Position numbers and translations under genes: made by a program. DNA of 64,000 nt from an uncultured Prevotella sp. Lineage in GTDB: Bacteria > Bacteroidota > Bacteroidia > Bacteroidales > Bacteroidaceae. Below, one piece after another: positions 53,840 to 62,310 of this stretch. The notes beneath the pieces were generated by a model. It was not told where the DNA came from. It ran no database searches and saw only the letters and a program-made list of their open reading frames with translations. Position 1 is the stretch's first letter. Every line of letters starts with the position of its first letter. The stretch lies in contig CAJKDU010000008.1 of the NCBI GenBank assembly GCA_905198745.1, positions 1 through 64,000 on the forward strand, given 5' to 3'.

Positions 53840-54493
53840 ATGAAGAACAACATTATCGCAGTGGCAAACTGGAAGGGAGGCTGTGGGAAAACCCTTGTCA
53901 GCGCACTCCTTTGCCACTATCTCCGTTTGAAGGAGATTCCAGTTATGGCTATTGATGCCGATGTTCAGCAGTCGCTGTTCCGTCAGCGCATGTTTGAGTT
54001 GCAGGGTTCACCAGATGCGGTTGTGCCTTGGGAGTTGCAGTATCTCGACACATCAGATGTTGATGGCGTGAGAGAGCAGATGAAGGCATTGAAGGAGTTG
54101 CCTTCTTGTGTTGTCGTTGATTGCCCTGGCAATATCACAGACTCTGGCATGGTGCCAGTGTATGAAGCAGCGGACATCATCGTTGTACCATTCACATACG
54201 ACTTCGTCAATGTGGATGCCACCTTCCGTTTTGCCCAGACAGTACGTGAAGTGAGTAGAGCAAGATTCATCTTCGTTCCTAATCGCATCAACCTAAATGA
54301 AGAGAAGGGCGAAGATCTTGAAGAGGCACGAAAGCAAGCCGTTGGACTCCTGAAGGAGTATGGCTGGGTGACTCCTCGCATCAAGCAGAGCAAGGTTGCT
54401 CGCAAGTATCGTACCATCACAGGATTGGATTACTTTCAGCGCAAGCTGGTGGAGCATCCTCTTGACTGTATTGTTGAACGTCTAAAGAAGTGA
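53840..54493 (+). CDS. ParA family ATPase
   Basis: The 217-residue protein has the deviant Walker A KGGCGKT (12-18), the switch sequence DADVQQS and DCPGN, as in ParA/MinD-type ATPases of plasmids and mobile elements. It probably assists partition or stabilisation of the excised element. The downstream gene overlaps or directly follows (GTGA), suggesting a functional pair. Confidence 0.92.
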   Translation: MKNNIIAVANWKGGCGKTLVSALLCHYLRLKEIPVMAIDADVQQSLFRQRMFELQGSPDAVVPWELQYLDTSDVDGVREQMKALKELPSCVVVDCPGNITDSGMVPVYEAADIIVVPFTYDFVNVDATFRFAQTVREVSRARFIFVPNRINLNEEKGEDLEEARKQAVGLLKEYGWVTPRIKQSKVARKYRTITGLDYFQRKLVEHPLDCIVERLKK

Positions 54494-54498
54494 TCACT

Positions 54499-54876
54499 AT
54501 GGACAAAACTAATCCCCTTCTGGCAATGATCAGCCAGCAGAAAGCAAAGGTCGTGAATGCTACTGTAACTAATAAGGAACCTTCTGTGACAACTATTCCT
54601 TCTACTCCAGAAACTCCGCCCCCGAAGCCACCAGCACCGGAGAAGGCTGCCACAAGCAAGTCAAAACAGAAAGCTGGCGAACGCGATTGGGAACGTTTCT
54701 CGTTTGTGTGCAGTAAGGAGATTATACAGAAGGTACACGACATCAGCGAGAAGGAAGGTTTCACTATCCGTGACATCATGGAGCTGTTTCTTCAACGTGG
54801 CATTGACGACTATGAAAGACTTCATGGTCCTGTTAAGCCTAAAAGGAAGAAGGGAGTTGACTCCATCCTGAAATAG
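54499..54876 (+). CDS. Small partner of ParA, RHH-like C-terminus
   Basis: The 125-residue protein has a Thr/Pro-rich disordered N-terminal half. A short helical C-terminal domain follows (FSFVCSKEIIQKVHDISEKE, FTIRDIMELFLQRGIDDYER), like the RHH-type DNA-binding ends of ParB-like partners in these elements. A GTG start overlapping the ParA stop (54490) is an alternative. It is the last plus-strand gene of the element. Confidence 0.7.
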   Translation: MDKTNPLLAMISQQKAKVVNATVTNKEPSVTTIPSTPETPPPKPPAPEKAATSKSKQKAGERDWERFSFVCSKEIIQKVHDISEKEGFTIRDIMELFLQRGIDDYERLHGPVKPKRKKGVDSILK

Positions 54877-54909
54877 ACAGAACAAATGCTTCTTTAGTGG
54901 TATTCATTT

Positions 54910-54952
54910 ATACAGACTGACTACAAGTTTTTTGCTTATAGTCAGTCTGTAT
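54910..54952. terminator. Bidirectional terminator between convergent operons
   Basis: A 14-bp perfect stem (54910-54923 with 54939-54952) has a T-rich loop. It sits between the end of the plus-strand mobilization operon and the minus-strand cargo operon and can serve both. Confidence 0.88.
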
Positions 54953-54953
54953 A

Positions 54954-56882
54954 TTACATAGCAGAGTGAACGCTATGTATTAAATCTACATAGTAATTTT
55001 GTTTCTGACTCTTGTATTTCCTCGTCATCCATTCGTCAAACGATTGGAATGGACTCATCGTAATTCTATCATCATTCCTCTTATATTGGCATTCAGAGTA
55101 GAAACGTTCAAAATAATAGCCAAATCCCTTGTCTTTGAAATAATTGTCATACAAGAATAATGTCTTTATTGTCATTACTATCAGTGGACGACATTTCTTT
55201 TTATAACTTGTAACCCGTTCTTTGAGACATTCGCTGTACCATTCATTAGATATGTCAGATAAAGGCGATTGCATTATCTCGCTATTCTCTAGAACGAGGA
55301 CAGGGTAGTATCTGAATTCTGCTTTCTCAGTAGAGTCCCAATTGAAAGAGCCTTCTTCAATGGACTTAATATGATTAACCAATTGACCTACTCCTTCATC
55401 GCGAGGAGTTTTTAAAGATTCTTTCTTTCCCTCTTTTCCAATCTTCCATTGTTTCTGGTATAACTTGTTAGAGAGCTCTTCAATAATGCCATCAGTATCG
55501 GGGTTGGATTTGAGTTCTCCATTAAGTTTAATGGCTTTACACTCAAATATGTAAACATCTTGATTCTCACGAATGTAGAAGTCAGGTTGCCCTACCACTT
55601 CTTTTTCATCAACATAGTCTAGTCGTGCTATGTCATTTTTTGCAGGAAAACATACGTCTACCCTTCTACCGCTTATGCAATTAAGCATCGTATGATCAAA
55701 GAGATATTTCTCTACAAATACCTCTTTATAGAACTGGCTATATGATTTCTCCTTGTATTTGAGTTTATAAGGCATTAAATCGAAATAAATGCTATTGTAA
55801 AGCCTATCTATAATGAGAGGCTTGTTGTATAGCATGTATTGCGATGATTCCATATGAATTAATGGACGCGCTCTGAATATTGCAAAGTCTCTGTTATTGT
55901 CTCCGATTTCTTCATTTATTTCAATGTAATCATGTTGACTAACAGAAATTGCATCCACAACACTCAGAGTGATGAGGTGATCCTCATCGTGCTTCTTAAT
56001 GTCAAGGACGCCAACCCCTTCTTTCAATGCAAGGGCACTTAGGGCGGCAATTGTCAAGTAGTAATCTTGCCATTTCTCTATGTCGAATTTCGCCAAGAAC
56101 TTTTCATACACGTGCTTGTATTCTTCTCTTGATGTAATGAAATCAAAGAAAACCTTGGCATAATACATCTGCTCAGAAAGAGCCAATTTCTCATCAAAAT
56201 TAGTAAACTCGTTTGTGGCATATAGAGAGGCATACATCATTCTCGCGAGATCATTCTTTCTCTTGCTTGGAACGTATGGGGTAACTTTCTGTTCGTTTAT
56301 AGCGAGAAGCAGGTCAAAAACTTTTGCTTCGGCAATGTAATCTGGATAAATACCGGATTGCTCTTTTGGCAAGACACCAAAGGTTAGTTTTAAAAACTCC
56401 AAAAGAGTGCGCGTTGAAGAATATGACACACAAGAAGGAGATTTCCCCTCCCTCCTTATATAATTGAAAACATATCCCATTCGTTCTTTGGAATACTCAG
56501 AAAAGTACGAAAAGAACGGATGCTTATCCATCTCAGATATTAGACACTTTCCAAAATTTCGGCCAAGTACTAATATCATTTTTATGAGCATTTCTCTTGG
56601 GAATTTCTTTATCTCATCAATAAGGTCTAACTTCGGCCATGGATAAACATTTGAATATTCTAACAGTAACATTGGATGAAATGAATTTCCTGATTTTGTA
56701 TCTGTTAGGCTGATAGATTTCCCTCTGTACACATGTTGCTGTGTGTTAAAAGAGGTTCTACGCAAATAGGAGCTAGAATTTCTTCTTTTCTTATTTGCTT
56801 TCTTTTTCTTTCTGTTTCCCTTTATGGAACAAAGTATATTGTGTTTCTTGTTTTTAATTTTGCGTAATCTTTGATGCTTCAT
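54954..56882 (-). CDS. Putative PD-(D/E)XK nuclease-like protein
   Basis: The 642-residue soluble protein has a very basic N-terminus (KKKKANKKRR) and no signal peptide. A candidate PD-(D/E)XK core is visible: GQPDFYIRENQDVYIFECKA, with D434, E447 and K449 in a typical Dx(n)ExK spacing, followed by GVGQLVNHIKSIEEG helices. This suggests DNA cleavage, perhaps a defence or element-maintenance role. I do not recognise the family otherwise. It starts one base after the stop of the transglutaminase-like gene, so translation is coupled. Confidence 0.65.
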   Translation of the reverse strand: MKHQRLRKIKNKKHNILCSIKGNRKKKKANKKRRNSSSYLRRTSFNTQQHVYRGKSISLTDTKSGNSFHPMLLLEYSNVYPWPKLDLIDEIKKFPREMLIKMILVLGRNFGKCLISEMDKHPFFSYFSEYSKERMGYVFNYIRREGKSPSCVSYSSTRTLLEFLKLTFGVLPKEQSGIYPDYIAEAKVFDLLLAINEQKVTPYVPSKRKNDLARMMYASLYATNEFTNFDEKLALSEQMYYAKVFFDFITSREEYKHVYEKFLAKFDIEKWQDYYLTIAALSALALKEGVGVLDIKKHDEDHLITLSVVDAISVSQHDYIEINEEIGDNNRDFAIFRARPLIHMESSQYMLYNKPLIIDRLYNSIYFDLMPYKLKYKEKSYSQFYKEVFVEKYLFDHTMLNCISGRRVDVCFPAKNDIARLDYVDEKEVVGQPDFYIRENQDVYIFECKAIKLNGELKSNPDTDGIIEELSNKLYQKQWKIGKEGKKESLKTPRDEGVGQLVNHIKSIEEGSFNWDSTEKAEFRYYPVLVLENSEIMQSPLSDISNEWYSECLKERVTSYKKKCRPLIVMTIKTLFLYDNYFKDKGFGYYFERFYSECQYKRNDDRITMSPFQSFDEWMTRKYKSQKQNYYVDLIHSVHSAM

Positions 56883-56883
56883 G

Positions 56884-58335
56884 CTAGTACCATTGTTCTA
56901 CAATAGGTTTTACATTTACATAGGTCGGCATACACTGCCCAATGGAGGAACCAATGAAAGTAGGGTCGCAAATAACAAATGTTTTCCCACGATAAGTATA
57001 GGCATCACCATGAATTGATGAATCAGTGAAACTTACTGCAGTGCATTCATGTCCTGGATATTGAACCAAATGAACATCGAGTCCTAAAAGATTGTGTATG
57101 AGGAATGCATAGAAAATAGAACGATCCTCACAGTCATTCTTTGGATAATAGAAGTTCTCTTCTATGAAATATGGTTTCTCATATCCATGCTGAGTGCCAT
57201 CTGTAGCATAGTCGAAAGCATACTGTACAAAATGCAAAAGTGCATTAGCAGCTTGCCTTTGAGACATTCCTGTTATCTGAGGTCGTAACTGGTTTATAAT
57301 ATTCCTGTGAAATAGAGGTAGCACCTTAGATTCGGCGTAATAAGGAACATCCATCTGAGGGTAATGACGTAACATCTCCATCATACCACTATTAACAGTT
57401 CCTGTTATATGCAGCCTTCCATCTGACAGTGTGCATGTTTTATCAGCCCCTTTGCTCAGTTTTAGACTCTGCTTTGAAAATACCAAATCTACAAACTTGC
57501 CTTTATAGGCATCGTTAGGTAGTTCGCAGGTATATATTCCCATCGATGATTCTGAAACAGGAGCAATATTATCTTGGAAAACATAATACTTAGCGCCATC
57601 AATATTCAAATAGCTACGCTCATACATCTTTTGCTTAAATGGAACAAGAAGGAGCAACTGCCTATTTGTTCTTGCGATACGCACATCATATCCCATGTGG
57701 GTTAGCAAGAAATGCTGCAAAACTATTCTGTCAGATGAAGATTCAGACTTCAACAAAGCATCAGTATAGTTTCTGACCAGTTCAAAAGTGAACCAATCAT
57801 TCAAACCAAACGATGTTGATATTAGCGTCAATGAGTTTATCACATCTTTTGAATCTCCTTTCTGATATTTCCTCCATGCAGAAGATATTGAAGTAGATTC
57901 AATAGAAGACACCTTGTGTGTTGTCAGCTTTGCGCCATTCACTTCCACACCATAGAAGGAAAAATTCAGCGTAGGAGCAATAGTCGGCTTTATCGGAGTA
58001 ATGGGCTTTGTTGGCTCTTCTGGCTGTGGAGCGACTGGTTCTTCCTTCGGTTTTACAGTTGGTTCTGGAACAACAATAGGGTCAGGAGACACTGGTACCT
58101 CTTCTACCTTTGGCACAACTACAGGCTTAGGCGTTTCATCACGCTTAACGCCACGAAATACCTGAAACTCTTTCCATACGCCATCAAGGAAATTGGCATA
58201 TTCATCCAATATGCTTTTTCTGAAATTTTGATAGCCATTCAAGAGTCCTTCTCTGTATGCTTTATAGTCGCTGTTTATGTCCTGTGCGTAGGAAACAGAT
58301 GTAGCAAATAAAAGTAGAAAGAAGTATTTTCTCAT
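56884..58335 (-). CDS. Exported transglutaminase-like protein
   Basis: The 483-residue precursor has a signal peptide (ending VSYAQ). A helical N-terminal part and a Pro/Glu/Val-rich linker (about 70-120) follow. Its C-terminal region has a transglutaminase/cysteine-protease triad: C402 (NDCEDRS), H429 (YPGHECTAV) and D457 (ICDPTFIGSS). It probably cleaves or crosslinks peptides in the periplasm. It is cotranscribed with the LPP20-like gene upstream (18 bases). Confidence 0.72.
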   Translation of the reverse strand: MRKYFFLLLFATSVSYAQDINSDYKAYREGLLNGYQNFRKSILDEYANFLDGVWKEFQVFRGVKRDETPKPVVVPKVEEVPVSPDPIVVPEPTVKPKEEPVAPQPEEPTKPITPIKPTIAPTLNFSFYGVEVNGAKLTTHKVSSIESTSISSAWRKYQKGDSKDVINSLTLISTSFGLNDWFTFELVRNYTDALLKSESSSDRIVLQHFLLTHMGYDVRIARTNRQLLLLVPFKQKMYERSYLNIDGAKYYVFQDNIAPVSESSMGIYTCELPNDAYKGKFVDLVFSKQSLKLSKGADKTCTLSDGRLHITGTVNSGMMEMLRHYPQMDVPYYAESKVLPLFHRNIINQLRPQITGMSQRQAANALLHFVQYAFDYATDGTQHGYEKPYFIEENFYYPKNDCEDRSIFYAFLIHNLLGLDVHLVQYPGHECTAVSFTDSSIHGDAYTYRGKTFVICDPTFIGSSIGQCMPTYVNVKPIVEQWY

Positions 58336-58353
58336 AATTACTTTTCCCTTTCT

Positions 58354-60174
58354 TTAGAAGTTGCCCAACCCAAACAGACCGACTTCTGGATCTGGTTCTG
58401 GCTGCCAAGTACGAACTTTGATGATTGGTTCTTTCCGGTCGTTCAAATCTACCTGAATGTACAAATAACCCTCATCGCCATAGTTGGTTGAATAGTAGTC
58501 CTGCTTTATCTGAATGCCATATTCCTCGCCATCCTTTGCCTTGCGTACATCGTTGTTGGCAAAACGAATATTGACAAACTCATTGGCACGGAAACATGCT
58601 TCCAAATGCTTCAGGTATTGCTCCTTGCTATACTGAGTTCTACGTACGTATTTATTATTACGATATGTAACCGGCCCATCCTTACGAGGATTGACCGCTT
58701 CAAATCTTTGAGCTACATGACCTACGATGATAACTGCGTCATCATCAAAGATGCTACGCAGATAGTCAATTCGTTCCAAGGCGTAAGCTGTCTTGTAGTT
58801 TTCGAGGAATTCCATGATTGTTTGGCGAGCTTCTATTGGCCATGCACCACGATTCATAATGTCAGCCTTTGCCTTTGCATCCAATCCGAAAGCAAGACAA
58901 TCGATCTTTCCCTCTTTGTTGAATGTAAAGACCACATCCTCAACGAAGTTTGTCCTTACTCCTTTCTTGAAGGAGAATGACATCTGAATGCTTCGAGCAA
59001 CAACATTGTCATCAAACTGATAGAACGCACATTCATTTGTATTCAGTATTCGAGCACTACCATACTGGATAAGACGCTTAAACATGTCCTTGCCATCGTC
59101 AGTAAAATATTCATGTACAGAATTATATGACTTTGTTTTGATGGCGGCAACGACTTTACTCAGTACCTCCCTATAAGGCTTTTCATTGGCTACAGGCGAA
59201 ATTGTGGCATTCTTCTTTGATGCTGGTTTAAGCTGAACGTCTGTTTTATCAGTGGTAGAAGCTTTCTCTTTTCCTGTCTGAAGATGAACTCGCGAACCAC
59301 GGAATGCTCCTACTTTGATTACATTGAGCACACTTTTTATCTCTTGATTGATATGTGCTTGACCACGATAGGCATACTCATAGTTAATTTGAATGTTCTC
59401 TGGAACCATGCCTGAACTAAACTCCATAGTACCACGTCCATTCTTAACACTTGCGATATTACTCCAATTGCGACCGTCGAAATAGGTAAAATCAAGGCTA
59501 CTAACAGGTTTGCCTTTATGGGTAAACATCAGGTCAACGTTTGTCCCATCATTATTTGCTATTTTTACTTCAAGGTCATCAAATATGTTGTCCATCCTCT
59601 CTGGAATCCAGGTGAGAGGATGTATGTTTTTTCCTGTTTCTTCGTCTGCGTATTGCACCTCGGAAGGTCTTTGTACAGACTTCAATAAAGAATATGCCCA
59701 ATAGTAGTTTCTAAGGGCATCATCTATTTTTCCATTTTCCTCGGCAACCATACCGAGCCGGATATGCTCTTTGAGGGTACGAATACGTCCTTCAAAGATT
59801 TTATTCAACTCAGTTCGTTTGATAAATCGCCCAATATGGGCTTCGTCTGGATTATTGTCAATAACCAAACGTTCTGTGTTTGTCAGGGTTGCAGAAGAAT
59901 AAGTCTGCACCTTAAGGTTGGTATAACTTTGAGCATCAAGTACTCCGTTTGTTGACTTCTCGTCTTCTGTAATTTTGAAATCGCTACTTACTGCAACTGA
60001 TATTTTACTGATAAGCGCAGCAAGAGCTTGTTGGTCTGCTTCCTCTACGGTTGCGCCCCAACCTTCACCAAATAGATAGACGTTGGAATTGCGCTTAACC
60101 TCGTCCCAACTTTGTGAGAAAGCTGGAACGAGGCATATTGCACAAATAATAGATATGATTGTTCTTTTAAACAT
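58354..60174 (-). CDS. Exported LPP20-like protein
   Basis: The 606-residue precursor has a signal peptide (ending PAFSQ) and an N-terminal LPP20-like domain (GEGWGATVEEADQQALAALI) found in surface proteins of several bacteria. The rest is mixed alpha/beta with no clear domain, including two NTF2-like stretches (about 340-450 and 470-590) by their pattern. Function is unknown. It lies in the same operon as its neighbours. Confidence 0.65.
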   Translation of the reverse strand: MFKRTIISIICAICLVPAFSQSWDEVKRNSNVYLFGEGWGATVEEADQQALAALISKISVAVSSDFKITEDEKSTNGVLDAQSYTNLKVQTYSSATLTNTERLVIDNNPDEAHIGRFIKRTELNKIFEGRIRTLKEHIRLGMVAEENGKIDDALRNYYWAYSLLKSVQRPSEVQYADEETGKNIHPLTWIPERMDNIFDDLEVKIANNDGTNVDLMFTHKGKPVSSLDFTYFDGRNWSNIASVKNGRGTMEFSSGMVPENIQINYEYAYRGQAHINQEIKSVLNVIKVGAFRGSRVHLQTGKEKASTTDKTDVQLKPASKKNATISPVANEKPYREVLSKVVAAIKTKSYNSVHEYFTDDGKDMFKRLIQYGSARILNTNECAFYQFDDNVVARSIQMSFSFKKGVRTNFVEDVVFTFNKEGKIDCLAFGLDAKAKADIMNRGAWPIEARQTIMEFLENYKTAYALERIDYLRSIFDDDAVIIVGHVAQRFEAVNPRKDGPVTYRNNKYVRRTQYSKEQYLKHLEACFRANEFVNIRFANNDVRKAKDGEEYGIQIKQDYYSTNYGDEGYLYIQVDLNDRKEPIIKVRTWQPEPDPEVGLFGLGNF

Positions 60175-60194
60175 TGATCCGTCGGGACTGTGTT

Positions 60195-60839
60195 TTAGTT
60201 TTCACTCTTTGGCTCAAAACCTTTGCGAACAAAGTCGCTAACTTTCTGAGCATACTTCTGAGCAGCTTCGCTTTCCTTTAGTGCATTCTCGTAAGCACGG
60301 ATGCGAGCACGTGTTGCAGCACTTTCGCTTACAACAAAGAATGTCTGCATTTCAAATGTACCATCCTTGTTCTCCTTGATTACGCTGAAGGACTCCTGAA
60401 GTTCACCATTGATTTCTTTCTGAACAAGGCTCTCGTATGCAGCATAGAAGTGGTCGAACTCTGCTGCAACATCATCAGCATTACCTGCAATGTCACTTAC
60501 GATACGACCTTTTACTTGACGGCCGGCCTGCTGAGCATAGAGGTTCGCAGCATTGTTTACACAAGTCTGATGACCTACGTTCTTTGACTTGAACTGTGAG
60601 CAGTTACCCATAATCTCATAGGTCTCATCGCCATCTTTTGCTAACTTCTCGTAATGAGTCAAGAGAGCAACATCAAGAGAACGTGTTGAACCATAAAGTT
60701 TCCAACCGCCTTTCTTGAACTCCTTCATCTTTGTTTTGTACTCCTTCTTTACGGCCTTAGATAAAGCCTTAGAATTCTGAGCATTCACTACTGGCATCAT
60801 CAAACAGAATGCCATGAGAAACATGATAATCTTTTTCAT
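60195..60839 (-). CDS. Small exported protein of unknown function
   Basis: The 214-residue precursor has a signal peptide (ending PVVNAQ), a basic helical segment and a region with NNAANLYAQQAGRQVKGRIV. No enzyme motif is seen. It lies 20 bases before the LPP20-like gene and 11 bases after the lipoprotein gene. I do not recognise the family. Confidence 0.65.
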   Translation of the reverse strand: MKKIIMFLMAFCLMMPVVNAQNSKALSKAVKKEYKTKMKEFKKGGWKLYGSTRSLDVALLTHYEKLAKDGDETYEIMGNCSQFKSKNVGHQTCVNNAANLYAQQAGRQVKGRIVSDIAGNADDVAAEFDHFYAAYESLVQKEINGELQESFSVIKENKDGTFEMQTFFVVSESAATRARIRAYENALKESEAAQKYAQKVSDFVRKGFEPKSEN

Positions 60840-60850
60840 AATAGTAATAT

Positions 60851-62290
60851 TTATTCACATGTTAATATTAAGCGAAAACCGATGCCTAGAGCTTTACAAT
60901 AGCTGGCAGTGGTAGTTGCTCCTGAACTCATATCCCAATCATATGTAGGTGTACCAGGAGAATACAAATTATAAGTATGGCATGAGTAATCTGTCGTTAT
61001 ATGCTCAGAAGGTGACTTATAAGCTCCACCTAAGATATATGGATAGCTCGAGTTATATAAAGTTTTGACGAATTCTCCGACATTACCACTCATATCATAT
61101 ATTCCCAGTTCATTTGGAGTTTTTGTTTTAACAGACTGCTTTGTTGAAGCATTACCCTTATACCAAGCAACATCACCAGGAGTATTACTTCCTGAATAGT
61201 TGTAGTTTTGCGTTTTATTACCACCCTTTGCTGCGTATCTCCATTGTTCTGTCGTTGGTAGATCAAATGATAAATTTGTAGAAAAGTTTAGTTTCTCTAT
61301 AAATGAAAGGATAGAAGAATACGAAATATTATCTATGGGCAATGTGGAGGTACTCGTTGTACCCATTACAGAATTATATAATCCTTCTGTTACTTCCGTC
61401 TCGCCAATTAGGAAAAAACCAGAAGAAAGACCTGCTACAGGTACCATCTTCATCTCAATGCCATTAACTTTAACATAAAGACCACTTCTCCAATTATTGT
61501 GAGAGGACTCAGTTGGAATAGCCATATAACCACTTTCACCAGTCTTAAACATGTCTGATGTTAACGAACGGTTATAAGCGAAGTCATTACCAACAATGCT
61601 TATATTACGTTCATTAGTACTTACAAATCCGTATATATATGGAGTCGATCCACTTGAAGCCACCGTCTGATGTATCATTGCCTCAGATGTGGAAAAATTG
61701 TTAATGTCTGGGGCAAATGTAGTGTAAGTAGTGATACCTGTCAAATGAATTTTTGCACCAGATGTACCAGTAAATCTAATGCGTCCAGTTTTTGGCGTAA
61801 GAGAAGCCTGAACGGTTAAAGAACCTGCACTATAGCTATAAAAGCCATTCAGATCCTCATAAATCTCAGTGTTTGGATTAAGAGTTACGAGTGAAGAACT
61901 AGAGAATGTTGCATTCACAAAGTAACGTGCTTCGCATTTCAGATTAGAGCCAGTTCCAAGATTTCCATCATAGCTAACTGACCAACCTGATGATGAATTG
62001 TAAGTTGCTTCACCTGGCACAATGTTGCTACCATTGTAGAAGGTAATGTAAATCTTGTCACCATTTTTCCAAGATGAAGATGTTGCCCTTGTCTGGACTT
62101 TAGGCGCATTTGACTGTTGGTCGAAACCAACCACATCTCCAATGAACTCCATTGCTATGGTGTGAGTGGTTGACTCGTCCTGTGTTTTGTCATGTTCTAA
62201 TTCAAGAAGATCGTCATTAGAACACGCTCCGAGGGCTAAGCAAAAGCCTGCCATCAGAAGACCTTTAGTAAAATACTGAACGTGTTTCAT
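60851..62290 (-). CDS. Fimbrillin-like lipoprotein with a FGE/SUMF1-like C-terminal domain
   Basis: The 479-residue precursor has a lipobox ending LALGAC (C23). The N-terminal half resembles fimbrillin or Mfa-type subunits: RATSSSWKNGDKIYITFYNG and ARYFVNATFSSSS. The C-terminal half resembles the formylglycine-generating enzyme fold (GFFLIGETEVTEGLYNSVMG, FDLPTTEQWRYAAKGGNKTQ, LGIYDMSGNVGEFVKTLY). The catalytic cysteines of true FGE are not evident, so it may be a binding module. The combination is unusual. Confidence 0.72.
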   Translation of the reverse strand: MKHVQYFTKGLLMAGFCLALGACSNDDLLELEHDKTQDESTTHTIAMEFIGDVVGFDQQSNAPKVQTRATSSSWKNGDKIYITFYNGSNIVPGEATYNSSSGWSVSYDGNLGTGSNLKCEARYFVNATFSSSSLVTLNPNTEIYEDLNGFYSYSAGSLTVQASLTPKTGRIRFTGTSGAKIHLTGITTYTTFAPDINNFSTSEAMIHQTVASSGSTPYIYGFVSTNERNISIVGNDFAYNRSLTSDMFKTGESGYMAIPTESSHNNWRSGLYVKVNGIEMKMVPVAGLSSGFFLIGETEVTEGLYNSVMGTTSTSTLPIDNISYSSILSFIEKLNFSTNLSFDLPTTEQWRYAAKGGNKTQNYNYSGSNTPGDVAWYKGNASTKQSVKTKTPNELGIYDMSGNVGEFVKTLYNSSYPYILGGAYKSPSEHITTDYSCHTYNLYSPGTPTYDWDMSSGATTTASYCKALGIGFRLILTCE

Positions 62291-62310
62291 ATCAATTTGA
62301 ATATTTTAAT

